In this document: positions 1-8,089 of the stretch, piece after piece
How the letters are laid out: each line of letters starts with the position of its first letter
Position numbering within the stretch: position 1 is the first letter of the stretch
Assembly (NCBI GenBank): GCA_002168075.1
Contig: NHCE01000005.1
Coordinates: forward strand, 39,472 to 87,347
Reading direction: 5' to 3'
Source: Rhizobiales bacterium TMED25
GTDB lineage: Bacteria; Pseudomonadota; Alphaproteobacteria; Rhizobiales; TMED25
Length of the DNA stretch: 47,876 nt
The notes under the pieces: model-generated
Database searches by the model: none
What the model was told of the DNA's origin: nothing
The model's input: only the letters and a program-made list of their open reading frames with translations
Position numbers and translations under genes: made by a program

Positions 1-857
1 AGTATCTGATGATTATTAATAAATTGAATATCACCCTCTTGAAAGCCCATCGATAATCTTAAAGACTCTCTCTCGCTTATTTCCTGCACGATATCAAGAG
101 CTTCTCTTTGTTTATCAGATAGCGCTAGATCTTCACCATGACGAGTAACAGACTCAAAGAAAGCTCTTGAGGTAATCCTGGAAGTTAATTTTCCATCGTG
201 AAAGCTAAACATTGGGCAGGTATACCATGGTTTTTCACCCTCTGGATTTTCACCTCTCCAATCTAAATTGAATGGCTGATGGAGTATTTCTACTAAATCA
301 GGTCTCTCCTGCGATAAAACATTATGTATGGTCAGAGCTGAAACAAGAAAGCTTGCACCACCTTTTTTTGCTTTTCTTTGGCAAAATAAACCAACTACAT
401 CTACAGGTAATTGATCTGAATGAAAGTCCATTTTCAATTTAGTTTGATACATTCTAGTGGTTGGATCAGATATAGATTTTCCTTCATCGGTGACATGACC
501 AAGAAGATGGCCTCTTGTATTCTGGGATACAGGAGTTCCTAAATGAACACCGATACCCCAATATATCAACTCACAATCATCATCACTATATTTTTCTCTA
601 TCAATACCCCTTATAAGAACAAATCCCAACTGGTTCTCTAAAATATCGTAAAAAGAATGTATTTTTTTGGATAAAATGGGTAGTTTGAAATCATTTACTG
701 AAAAGGGTATTTTTATATTGTCTTCCTTAAGTTTATTAAGCGCTATATCTATTTCTACCAGTTCCTCTTTATTCAAATGAAGAAGCCATTCATTTGAACC
801 TTGGATATCGGGGCCAACCCAAGCAGCCCTCTCTGAAACAACCTTACCTATTTCCAT
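1..857 (-). CDS. TauD/TfdA-family Fe(II)/2-oxoglutarate dioxygenase, C-terminus cut by window edge
   Basis: The reading frame runs from the ATG at 855-857 down to base 1 with no stop, giving 286 residues before the window ends. Family members use Fe(II), O2 and 2-oxoglutarate to hydroxylate or cleave small organic substrates in the cytoplasm. The iron-binding HxD motif is visible as FHSDQ (His146, Asp148), and the frame reaches GDIQFINNHQIL, which in this family lies just before the distal iron-binding His, so only the last part is missing. A GGAG ribosome site overlaps the end of the upstream TerC gene, whose stop lies 6 bases before this ATG, so the two are probably co-transcribed. The substrate cannot be read from sequence; taurine is not implied, because the family is broad. 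Confidence 0.85.
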   Translation of the reverse strand, partial: MEIGKVVSERAAWVGPDIQGSNEWLLHLNKEELVEIDIALNKLKEDNIKIPFSVNDFKLPILSKKIHSFYDILENQLGFVLIRGIDREKYSDDDCELIYWGIGVHLGTPVSQNTRGHLLGHVTDEGKSISDPTTRMYQTKLKMDFHSDQLPVDVVGLFCQRKAKKGGASFLVSALTIHNVLSQERPDLVEILHQPFNLDWRGENPEGEKPWYTCPMFSFHDGKLTSRITSRAFFESVTRHGEDLALSDKQREALDIVQEISERESLRLSMGFQEGDIQFINNHQI

Positions 858-863
858 GTCAAA

Positions 864-1550
864 TTATCTCCTATTATCTTTTAATTTAATTATTGTCCTT
901 GCAGTCACTATCACCATTACCGAACATGCAACAGATGCACTTAATATATAATCCTCAGAAATAAATGTAAATAAATTTTGCGTTCCAATATCTGAAAATA
1001 AAAGATGCCCTGCAATCCAGCCCAGGAGACCTCCACCAAACCATATTAATACTGGAAATTTAGTAAATATATTCAATAAGAAACTGCTACCAATGAAGAG
1101 TAGAGGAATTGAAAATAATATTCCAAAAACTATTAAAATGATTGAACCATGTGCTGCTGCAGCTACTGCTAAGACATTATCTAAGCTCATGGCTGCATCA
1201 GCTATTGCAATTGTAAATATTACCTTCCACAGTGTTTTTGCCTCGCCACCCTTTTCATCATACTTTTCATCTTCTGGCAAGATTAGTTTAATTGCGATCC
1301 ATATTAAGAGAATTCCTCCGACAGTTCTTATAAAAGGCATATCAAGAATAAGAGTAATAATACTTGCAAATAATATTCTCAAAATAATTGCTGTTGAAAC
1401 ACCAAATATCAAACCAATTCTTTTTTGTTTTTCTGGAAGCCCCCTGCAAGCCAGTGCGATAACAACGGCATTATCACCACTTAATAGTAGATCAATCCAT
1501 ATTATCTGAAGAATCGGAATGAAATCAATTGACTCGAACATAGTCATCAT
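864..1550 (-). CDS. TerC-family integral membrane protein (YjbE-like)
   Basis: A 228-residue, strongly hydrophobic protein with about seven predicted membrane segments. It carries the paired TerC-family motifs SGDNAVVIA (residues 24-32) and SLDNVLAVA (122-130), whose acidic and Asn residues lie in membrane helices. Family members have been linked to metal ion handling, especially manganese export or metalation of secreted proteins; that role is family knowledge, not visible here. The start at 1548-1550 follows a GAGGAG ribosome site by about 11 bases; a second ATG directly follows. It lies 23 bases downstream of a Gfo/Idh/MocA gene and just upstream of the TauD gene. There is no room for a manganese riboswitch in front of it. 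Confidence 0.85.
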   Translation of the reverse strand: MMTMFESIDFIPILQIIWIDLLLSGDNAVVIALACRGLPEKQKRIGLIFGVSTAIILRILFASIITLILDMPFIRTVGGILLIWIAIKLILPEDEKYDEKGGEAKTLWKVIFTIAIADAAMSLDNVLAVAAAAHGSIILIVFGILFSIPLLFIGSSFLLNIFTKFPVLIWFGGGLLGWIAGHLLFSDIGTQNLFTFISEDYILSASVACSVMVIVTARTIIKLKDNRR

Positions 1551-1573
1551 TATTAATTTTGCTCCTCAGTACT

Positions 1574-2623
1574 TTATATGAAATCATTTCTTGGCAATGA
1601 TATTGGTTCGCCAAGTTCAACAGACATATCCGCAGCTTGAGCAACTTGCATAACTAATTTTGCTTCTTCTCCAGATATCATAACGGGATGATCAAATACT
1701 ATTGCGCTTATAAAATGATTTACTTCTTCATGCATTGAGCCCGCAAAAACGTGATCAATTTGCTCACCAGGCATAGAGGACATTGGATACTGAATTCCAT
1801 CTTTGATCGTACTTAGCTGGATATCTTTATGCGAGTCATCAATTGTTAGAGTGCCTTCTGTCCCAACAATTTCGATAAATGCCTGAACATAATTTGGGGT
1901 ATGAGGTGGGAGGATCCATCCAATACCTATTGTTATTGTTGTTCCATCATCCATTGTTATCATACACCACTGATGATCAGGGTTGTCACTATCTTTTGAG
2001 AAGAGCTTTCCAGATGTTTGAGAATAAACTCTTACCGGCATTCTCGGTTGCATAGCCCAAAGAATATAATCAAAGTCATGAACGCCCGCAATTGAAGCTG
2101 GTGATAAATTTGAACGACCGGTTATTTTCATTCCTAACTCTCGTGTTGAGTGACGAGAGATAAGGCAGGTAACCGGTTCTCCAATTAAACCACCTTTGAG
2201 GGCTTTATTCATATATGCATATCTGGGATCAAATCTCCTTGAATAGCCAATCGTTAATTTTAAATTATTTTTTTTGGCAAGCTGCAGAGCTTCATCAGCT
2301 TCTTGGATCGTTGGGGCAAGTGGTTTTTCGACAAATACATGTTTACCTTTTTCAAGACATTCCATAACTAAAGGAAATCTTTTTGTTTCGGGGGTCATGG
2401 AAATAACAACGGCATCTACATCCTTATTATCAACAAGGTCTTTCCAATTATCGGTAATAACATCTGGTTTTAGTTCTTTTTTTAACTCTCTTTGCCTATT
2501 TTTATCAATCTCTGCTATGTATAATTTATCAATTACAGGATTCTTTTTGCAAGCAGTCGCTCTGATTCCACCTACCCATCCGACCCCTATAACACCAACA
2601 TTAATTTGATTTATTTTTGCCAT
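1574..2623 (-). CDS. Gfo/Idh/MocA-family NAD(P)-dependent oxidoreductase (copy 1)
   Basis: A 349-residue protein with an N-terminal Rossmann fold (GVIGVGWVGG at residues 10-19) and the family EKP motif (99-101), whose Lys takes part in catalysis. The C-terminal half holds the usual substrate-binding sheet, with HDFDYILWAM as the helix carrying a conserved His-Asp pair. Members oxidise or reduce sugars, inositols or related polyols. It is the first gene of the minus-strand group that diverges from the MmgE/PrpD operon, so it probably serves the same catabolic route. A second, clearly different family member sits at 5322-6302. Substrate unknown. Confidence 0.88.
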   Translation of the reverse strand: MAKINQINVGVIGVGWVGGIRATACKKNPVIDKLYIAEIDKNRQRELKKELKPDVITDNWKDLVDNKDVDAVVISMTPETKRFPLVMECLEKGKHVFVEKPLAPTIQEADEALQLAKKNNLKLTIGYSRRFDPRYAYMNKALKGGLIGEPVTCLISRHSTRELGMKITGRSNLSPASIAGVHDFDYILWAMQPRMPVRVYSQTSGKLFSKDSDNPDHQWCMITMDDGTTITIGIGWILPPHTPNYVQAFIEIVGTEGTLTIDDSHKDIQLSTIKDGIQYPMSSMPGEQIDHVFAGSMHEEVNHFISAIVFDHPVMISGEEAKLVMQVAQAADMSVELGEPISLPRNDFI

Positions 2624-2820
2624 TTTTTATAAGCCTATTATGAATATATTTAATAAGTAATAATTAAAAACATGTATAATATAACATGTCAATTAAGTTA
2701 GTAATAGTATCAATAAAATATTAGCTAATCATTAAAAATTACTCTAAGAGCATTGACATCACCCTTAATAATTGTAATTCTTTAAGCCTAGTATGCATTT
2801 AAAATCAGAGAGGTGTTAAA
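2624..2820. promoter_or_regulatory. Divergent intergenic region with an inverted repeat, putative operator
   Basis: The 197-base gap separates the two divergent catabolic groups and should hold promoters for both. It contains two copies of the self-complementary hexamer ACATGT at 2670-2675 and 2684-2689, separated by 8 bases, an arrangement typical of a dimeric regulator's binding site. A TTGACA at 2753-2758 could be a -35 box for the plus-strand operon, but no good -10 box follows it. A ribosome site (GAGAGG) precedes the ATG at 2821. No regulator gene lies next to the site, so its owner is unknown. Confidence 0.3.
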
Positions 2821-4197
2821 ATGGATATTGCACAAATATATGCGAAATATGCGAAGGATTTAAATTTTGATGACTTACCTCAAGAGGTGGTTGATCATTC
2901 CAAAAAGTTAATTTTGGATATAATGGGAAATGATATTGGAGGTTATGAATGGATGGATTCAGGTCCATCTATTGTAAATGGTATAAGAGAAATAAACAGG
3001 GGTAATTCGGGATCCACTGTAATTGCAACCGGTGAGAGCATGGCACCAGAATGGGCCTCCTTTGCAAATGCATCAATGGCACACAGCTTAGACTATGATA
3101 ACCATCATGCCAAAGGTGTTATTCACGCCGGAGGATCTGTTGTAAACTGCGCACTAGCAGCAGCTGAGGAAAATAATTCTAATGGAAAAGAATTAATTAC
3201 ATCCGTTGTGATTGGATATGAAATTGCCTGTAGACTAGCAATGGCTCTCGGACCGCATTCATCACACGAAATGGGATTTCACCCGACTGGAACTTGTTCA
3301 ACATTTTCTGGTTCTGCAATAATTGGTAGATCAAGAAAAATGTCTGAGGAAGAGATAGTCAATGCGATGGGTTTGAATGGGTCTCAAGCTGCCGGGTCTA
3401 TGCAATATGTTGTTAATGGAGCTTGGAATAAAAGAACTCACCCAGGTATTAATACACACTCAAGTTTTATTGCTGCTACCCTTGCACAATCAGGGTTTAT
3501 CGGTGCGGCGGAAGTATTTGAGGGAAAACAAGGTTTTTTGCAAGGCTATGCTCTGAGACCTATTCCAGAAAATGCAACGAAAACACTCGGTCATAGCTAT
3601 GAGACACTTGAGAACGCAATAAAGCCATTCCCATTATGTAGATATAATCATCAGACACTTGATTTAGTACTTGATTACCAAAGAGAATATAATGTAGAAA
3701 CCTCAAAAATTAGCTCAATTCTTATTCATATGCCAACTTATGGAGTTCAATTATGTGGATCACCTATTGAATTGAAAAGAAACCCAAAATCTCCTGTTGA
3801 TGCGCAATTTTCTGGTTGTTTTGCAGCTGCACTTGCTCTTACACAAGAAAAAGCAGATATGCAAACCTTTACAAATATTTTGAATACAGGTATGTCTTCA
3901 GAATTTAAGAGACTACTCTCAATTACAGATATTCAACAAGCTGATGATTTAGATGCTATCCATCCTGAGTTCTGGCCAGGTAGAGTGACATTAACAATTG
4001 ATGGTGAAGATGTTGAGCTATATGGAAAGCATATGCGTGGCGAAAGAGAGAGACCAATGTCAATAGAGGAAGTACAAGAGAAATTTAGAGACTTAAGCCC
4101 AAATCATGACGAGTCTAAAAGAAAAGAAGTTTTCGAGGTAATCAATAATCTTGAGAATGCAACAATTGATGACCTACTGTCACCACTTAGAAAATAA
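2821..4197 (+). CDS. MmgE/PrpD-family protein
   Basis: At 458 residues it matches the usual family length. Recognisable family features are the all-helical N-terminal domain with HSLDYDNHH near residue 90-100, the segment HPTGTCSTF, the NAMGLNGSQAAG stretch, and the later FPLCRYNH segment of the lid domain. Known members include 2-methylcitrate dehydratase PrpD, cis-aconitate decarboxylase and iminodisuccinate epimerase, so the reaction is likely dehydration, decarboxylation or epimerisation of a polycarboxylate; which one cannot be told. No prpB or prpC is nearby, which argues against a plain methylcitrate cycle. It is the first gene of an operon with an enolase-superfamily enzyme, an oxidoreductase and a TRAP importer. 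Confidence 0.88.
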   Translation: MDIAQIYAKYAKDLNFDDLPQEVVDHSKKLILDIMGNDIGGYEWMDSGPSIVNGIREINRGNSGSTVIATGESMAPEWASFANASMAHSLDYDNHHAKGVIHAGGSVVNCALAAAEENNSNGKELITSVVIGYEIACRLAMALGPHSSHEMGFHPTGTCSTFSGSAIIGRSRKMSEEEIVNAMGLNGSQAAGSMQYVVNGAWNKRTHPGINTHSSFIAATLAQSGFIGAAEVFEGKQGFLQGYALRPIPENATKTLGHSYETLENAIKPFPLCRYNHQTLDLVLDYQREYNVETSKISSILIHMPTYGVQLCGSPIELKRNPKSPVDAQFSGCFAAALALTQEKADMQTFTNILNTGMSSEFKRLLSITDIQQADDLDAIHPEFWPGRVTLTIDGEDVELYGKHMRGERERPMSIEEVQEKFRDLSPNHDESKRKEVFEVINNLENATIDDLLSPLRK

Positions 4198-4217
4198 TAC
4201 TTAAGGAGATATAAAAT

Positions 4218-5321
4218 ATGTTTAAGATTGCAAAAATTGAAGCATGTGCTGTTGCGATACCACTTAAAATGCCCATAAAAATGTCGGGTATATTAATTGA
4301 AACTTGTGATAATTTAATTGTCAAAATAACAGACTCCGAAGGAAATGTTGGTTGGGGAGAAGCATCTTCTGCACCCACAATGACTGGCGAGACAGCTGAA
4401 GGCCTTGTGGCTGCCACAAAATTTATGGCAGATAGACTGACTGGCATTGAAATAACAAATCATGAGGGTTTAGTTGATCTAATTGAACCATTAATGCATG
4501 CAAATCATAGCGCAAAATCTGCAATTGATGGAGCCTTGCATGATTTAATTGGTAAGCATTTGAAAAAACCAATGTACGATCTCCTTGGTGGAAAAAAGAG
4601 ATTGAATGCACCTATGTTTTGGATGATTGCTGGAAGTAAAGATGAGATGGAATTAGCAAAAGCCAGAATTGATGATGGATATATCGCATTTAAAGTAAAA
4701 GTTGGGATGAACCTACCTGAGCATGATTTGGTGAGATCTGAACAATCAAGAAAAATTTGTGGTAATGGTGTTCATGTATCAGCAGATGCAAACCAAGGAT
4801 ATAGCCCACCAAATGCTATAAAATTTGCAAAAGGAGCTGGAGATGCTGGGCTTGATTTTTTTGAACAGCCAGTTAACGGGCATGATATTGAATCAATGAA
4901 AAATTGTGCTGCAGTTTGTTCTGTCCCCATTGCTGCAGATGAAGGTATTCATTCTATAGAAGATATTCAAAAACATTATGACCAAAAAGCTGCTATGGGC
5001 GGAAGTCTAAAGCTAATAAAATTAGGAAGTGCTAGTGGGGTTATGGAGGGCGCTAAATTAATGCAAAAATTATCCATGTCAGTAAATTTAGCAGGTAAAA
5101 CTGCTGATACTAGCATTGGAAGTGCAGCAATATCTCATTTAGCTGTTTCGCTTCCCACTTTAGAGTGGGATGCAAGTGTTACAAATCAATATCTTGCTGA
5201 TGATGTAGTAAAAAATCCAATTCAGGTAGTAAATGGACATATAGTTACACCAGATGGGCCAGGTCTTGGTATCGAAGTAGACGAAGATAAAATAGAAAAA
5301 TATAAAAGAAATCTTCAGTAA
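4218..5321 (+). CDS. Mandelate racemase/muconate lactonizing enzyme-family protein (enolase superfamily)
   Basis: The protein has 367 residues and the full enolase-superfamily barrel. Visible catalytic features are the KxK motif (Lys159, Lys161), metal ligands Asp190 (SAD), Glu216 (FFEQP) and Asp241 (AADEG), and a lysine on the far side of the barrel (Lys268 in KLIKLG). This two-lysine pattern belongs to the muconate-lactonizing/dipeptide-epimerase subgroup, which performs epimerisation, cycloisomerisation or syn-dehydration by proton abstraction next to a carboxylate. The start has an AAGGAG ribosome site and lies 20 bases after the MmgE/PrpD stop. The substrate is presumably the carboxylic acid delivered by the TRAP transporter of the same operon; that is inference. 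Confidence 0.88.
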   Translation: MFKIAKIEACAVAIPLKMPIKMSGILIETCDNLIVKITDSEGNVGWGEASSAPTMTGETAEGLVAATKFMADRLTGIEITNHEGLVDLIEPLMHANHSAKSAIDGALHDLIGKHLKKPMYDLLGGKKRLNAPMFWMIAGSKDEMELAKARIDDGYIAFKVKVGMNLPEHDLVRSEQSRKICGNGVHVSADANQGYSPPNAIKFAKGAGDAGLDFFEQPVNGHDIESMKNCAAVCSVPIAADEGIHSIEDIQKHYDQKAAMGGSLKLIKLGSASGVMEGAKLMQKLSMSVNLAGKTADTSIGSAAISHLAVSLPTLEWDASVTNQYLADDVVKNPIQVVNGHIVTPDGPGLGIEVDEDKIEKYKRNLQ

Positions 5322-6302
5322 ATGCAGACTATTAACCTTGGTATAATAGGACTTGGAAATTGGGGTAAAAAGCTTGCCTCATCTCTTGAACAGATTGATC
5401 ATGTCAATCTGCTAACGTGCTTTGCCAGAACAAAAGAAAAAAGAGACTTCTTTTCAAAACAATATAAATGTGAGTCAAAGAATACACTCGAGGAATTTCT
5501 TAATGACAAAAGGATACATGGGGTCATTATTGCAACACCGCACACAACTCATGTAAATATGATCAAAGCTTCAGCGGAAGCAAAAAAAAATATCATGGTA
5601 GAAAAACCACTCGCACTAAATTCAAATGATGCGAAAATGTGTGTTGATATAGCTTTAAAAAATAATGTAATTCTCCAAGTAGCACATTACAGAAGATTGC
5701 TGGCTGCTACTAGATTAATGAAAGATTACATATCTGATAGTAGACTTGGAAATATTCATCATTTTGAAAGTAATTTCAGCAGACCCTTCGGCCCCGATCC
5801 AAATAGACCATGGAGAGATCAAGATGCCGAAGCGCCCGCTGGTGCCTTTACAGCATTGGGGGTTCACATGATAGATAACCTATTATACCTTGGTGGGAAT
5901 ATTGAAAAATTATGTTCATTAAGTAGCTCATTCGACAGTGGAATACCTCTGGATGATATTACTACTGTAATGATGCAATTTGAAAGTGGAGCTCATGGCA
6001 TAATAAATACCTCTCTGAGGCTGCCATTTGTTGCCTCATTGTCAGCTCATGGTAATTTAGGGTCGTGCTGGAGTGAAGAGGATGGAACAAAATTCTTTAG
6101 TCAAAAAATTAATGAGGAAAAAAGAACTGAAATATCTGTGTCAAAAATAAATGGAGTAATAGAGAATTTAAAAGTTTTTTGTGACTGTATACGAAACTCA
6201 AAAACACCTGAAACCTCTGGGCCTGAGGGTGCCAAGGTTGTTAGAATACTCGAGGCAATAAAAGAATCCTATGAGTCTAAAAATAAATTTATCAGAATAT
6301 AG
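5322..6302 (+). CDS. Gfo/Idh/MocA-family oxidoreductase (copy 2)
   Basis: A 326-residue NAD(P)-dependent enzyme with a Rossmann motif GIIGLGNWG near the N-terminus, VEKP near residue 95-98, and GVHMIDNLLYLGG as the conserved substrate-site helix. Its ATG directly follows the stop codon of the enolase-superfamily gene with no spacer, which suggests tight translational coupling. It differs clearly from the copy at 1574-2623, so the pair is not a recent duplication. A role in the same pathway is inferred from the operon. The gene is followed by a 141-base gap in front of the TRAP binding-protein gene. Confidence 0.87.
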   Translation: MQTINLGIIGLGNWGKKLASSLEQIDHVNLLTCFARTKEKRDFFSKQYKCESKNTLEEFLNDKRIHGVIIATPHTTHVNMIKASAEAKKNIMVEKPLALNSNDAKMCVDIALKNNVILQVAHYRRLLAATRLMKDYISDSRLGNIHHFESNFSRPFGPDPNRPWRDQDAEAPAGAFTALGVHMIDNLLYLGGNIEKLCSLSSSFDSGIPLDDITTVMMQFESGAHGIINTSLRLPFVASLSAHGNLGSCWSEEDGTKFFSQKINEEKRTEISVSKINGVIENLKVFCDCIRNSKTPETSGPEGAKVVRILEAIKESYESKNKFIRI

Positions 6303-6443
6303 AGTATTCCATCAAACTCATTACTATTAGTCATATTAGTAACAATTAAAAAAATATTAATATTTTTCTCTTGCTCAATTTTTTTATTGATATTATCGTT
6401 TATATTGGAGCGGCTTAATCATTTTTAATTGGGAGGTTTTATA

Positions 6444-7517
6444 ATGATGAAAAGTAAAAACTGGGTAGTTACTTTTGCGCTTGTATTAGCATTTGTAGTT
6501 ACCACAACCGCATCAGCATCAGCTGATAAAATTAAACTAAGAATTGGCTCAGGTCATCCAACAGGTGTTGTTTATGCTGGGCTTATGCAAAATTATTTTC
6601 AACCAATGGTTGCAGACCGTGTTGCTGCTGAAACTGATCATGAAATCCAGTGGATTGAAGGATATAGTGGTTCAATTGTAAAAAATACTGAAGTACTTGA
6701 AGGTGTACAAAATGGTATAGTTGATATTGGAGGTATGTGTTATTGCTTCGAACCATCAAATCTGCCACTACATGCATTCCAAGTAATGCTTCCATTTGGC
6801 ACAATGAACCCAATAACAAGCCTAAGAATTGCTCAAAAAGTTTACGCTCAAGAACCTTACTTAACAGATGTCTTTGAAGATAAATTTGATCAAGTGTTAT
6901 TAGCAAGAATTACTGACCAAGGTTACAACCTCGGAACAACATTCCCATGGACTGATTTATCAGAACTAGAAGGTGAAAAAATTGCAGGTGCTGGGCTTAA
7001 CCTAAACTGGTTAGAATATGCCGGAATTACGCCCGTCCAGGGAACTTTGACGGAAGCTTATACAGGTCTTGCAACTAATCTATATGAGGGTTGGGTAATG
7101 TTCCCAAGCGCTTGGGTTAATCTTAAATTATACGAACATGGTGATCATTATACTTTAATTGGATTTGGTGCAATGACTTGGCATGGTCTAACAATAAATA
7201 AAGATACCCATGATAGACTTCCTGAGGATGTTCTCCAAATCATTAAAGAATCAGCCTTAGAGTATGAAGAAAAAGTTGGTATTTTCAATCATAAACAATA
7301 TCCTGAATATCTAAATACTTTGGAAGAAGAAATAACTGTAACAGAGCTCTCAGCAGAAGTTAGAGCAGCATGGGCAGAATCACTAAGAGATTGGCCTCAA
7401 TCTGTGGCGACTGATCTTGAGTCCAAGGGATTACCTGCTATCAAAGTGCTAAATCTCGCACTTGATGCAGCCGAGTCCCAAGGTTATAAATGGCCAGTTC
7501 GTTACGAAGTTAAATAA
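6444..7517 (+). CDS. dctP: TRAP transporter periplasmic solute-binding protein (DctP family)
   Basis: The frame is open from a TTG at 6429, but a GGGAGG ribosome site at 6431-6436 points to the ATG at 6444 (or 6447). The resulting protein of about 357 residues begins with a clear signal peptide: a short Lys-containing end, a hydrophobic stretch, then ASASA before mature DKIKL. The body shows the DctP pattern, including IGSGHPTG, ITDQGYNLGTT and the late KESALEYEE helix. The protein would capture an organic acid in the periplasm and hand it to the DctQM membrane complex encoded next. The ligand is not readable; the neighbours suggest a polycarboxylate or sugar acid. Confidence 0.88.
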   Translation: MMKSKNWVVTFALVLAFVVTTTASASADKIKLRIGSGHPTGVVYAGLMQNYFQPMVADRVAAETDHEIQWIEGYSGSIVKNTEVLEGVQNGIVDIGGMCYCFEPSNLPLHAFQVMLPFGTMNPITSLRIAQKVYAQEPYLTDVFEDKFDQVLLARITDQGYNLGTTFPWTDLSELEGEKIAGAGLNLNWLEYAGITPVQGTLTEAYTGLATNLYEGWVMFPSAWVNLKLYEHGDHYTLIGFGAMTWHGLTINKDTHDRLPEDVLQIIKESALEYEEKVGIFNHKQYPEYLNTLEEEITVTELSAEVRAAWAESLRDWPQSVATDLESKGLPAIKVLNLALDAAESQGYKWPVRYEVK

Positions 7518-7524
7518 ATAACTC

Positions 7525-7554
7525 ATCTGAAGGTGCTTCTTTGCACCTTCAGAT
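7525..7554 (+). terminator. Stem-loop between TRAP binding-protein and membrane genes
   Basis: A perfect 12-bp stem (7525-7536 pairing with 7543-7554) encloses a 6-base loop, 7 bases after the binding-protein stop codon. No run of U follows, so it is not a classic intrinsic terminator. Such hairpins between a binding-protein gene and its permease genes commonly protect the upstream message from 3' exonucleases or cause partial termination, giving more binding protein than permease. It is the strongest hairpin I noticed outside RNA genes in the window. Confidence 0.65.
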
Positions 7555-7583
7555 AAATCTCTAAACTTAAAAAGAATGAAATA

Positions 7584-8084
7584 ATGTACCTAATCAATCT
7601 GAGCGATAGAATTGCAAAAGTTATGATGGTATTCGCAGCTCTTTGGGCATTCGGATTATCTTTCTTAATTGTAGCGGATGCACTATCTAGAAGTTTCCTT
7701 AACTTCCCCTTAAATGGTACAAAAGATATCGTAGAAAATTCAATAGTAATAATAATATTTCTGCAAGCAGGATACGCAATTAGATCGAGATCTATGTTGC
7801 AATCTGATATTCTCCTATCTCGTTTACCACTAAAAATTAAAAAAATTATGCTTCTTATAGGCTACTTATTAGGTATGTTCTTCTTTTATGTGATGATCAG
7901 TGGTAGTTGGGATATTGCAATTCAAGCATTTGTAGAGGGGGAATATGAGGGTGAAGGTGCATTAAAAGTGCCTACTTGGCCAACAAGATTTATGATTATA
8001 ATTGGAAGCGTATTTTGTTTCTTAAACTATATTGTCTTAGCTATTACAGATGTTTTTGGTATCGAAGACAAGGAAGGCTTCTAA
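7584..8084 (+). CDS. dctQ: TRAP transporter small membrane subunit (DctQ family)
   Basis: A 166-residue protein with four predicted membrane segments and the DctQ-type loop after the second (NFPLNGTKDIVENSIVI), plus YAIRSRSMLQSDILL. Its job is to pair with the large DctM subunit in the inner membrane. It begins 29 bases after the stem-loop, without a strong ribosome site, which fits lower expression than the binding protein. Its stop precedes the DctM start by 5 bases. Confidence 0.88.
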   Translation: MYLINLSDRIAKVMMVFAALWAFGLSFLIVADALSRSFLNFPLNGTKDIVENSIVIIIFLQAGYAIRSRSMLQSDILLSRLPLKIKKIMLLIGYLLGMFFFYVMISGSWDIAIQAFVEGEYEGEGALKVPTWPTRFMIIIGSVFCFLNYIVLAITDVFGIEDKEGF

Positions 8085-8089
8085 CTAGA

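Noticed and set aside
1093-1509. Plus-strand open frame of 138 codons opposite the TerC gene
   Set aside because: Shadow of terC: no motif, no ribosome site, and the minus-strand frame has clear family motifs.
1551-1573. Possible manganese riboswitch ahead of the TerC-family gene
   Set aside because: Only 23 bases separate it from the upstream gene, far too short.
2821-4197. MmgE/PrpD gene as a propionate methylcitrate pathway
   Set aside because: No prpB or prpC nearby; neighbours fit another substrate.
6350-6367. Perfect 18-base palindrome made only of A and T before the TRAP operon
   Set aside because: An all-AT palindrome is likely by chance in this composition and too weak for a confident terminator or operator.
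7976-8089. Upstream extension of the dctM frame
   Set aside because: Lies inside dctQ and is not like any DctM N-terminus; a good ATG with ribosome site is at 8090.
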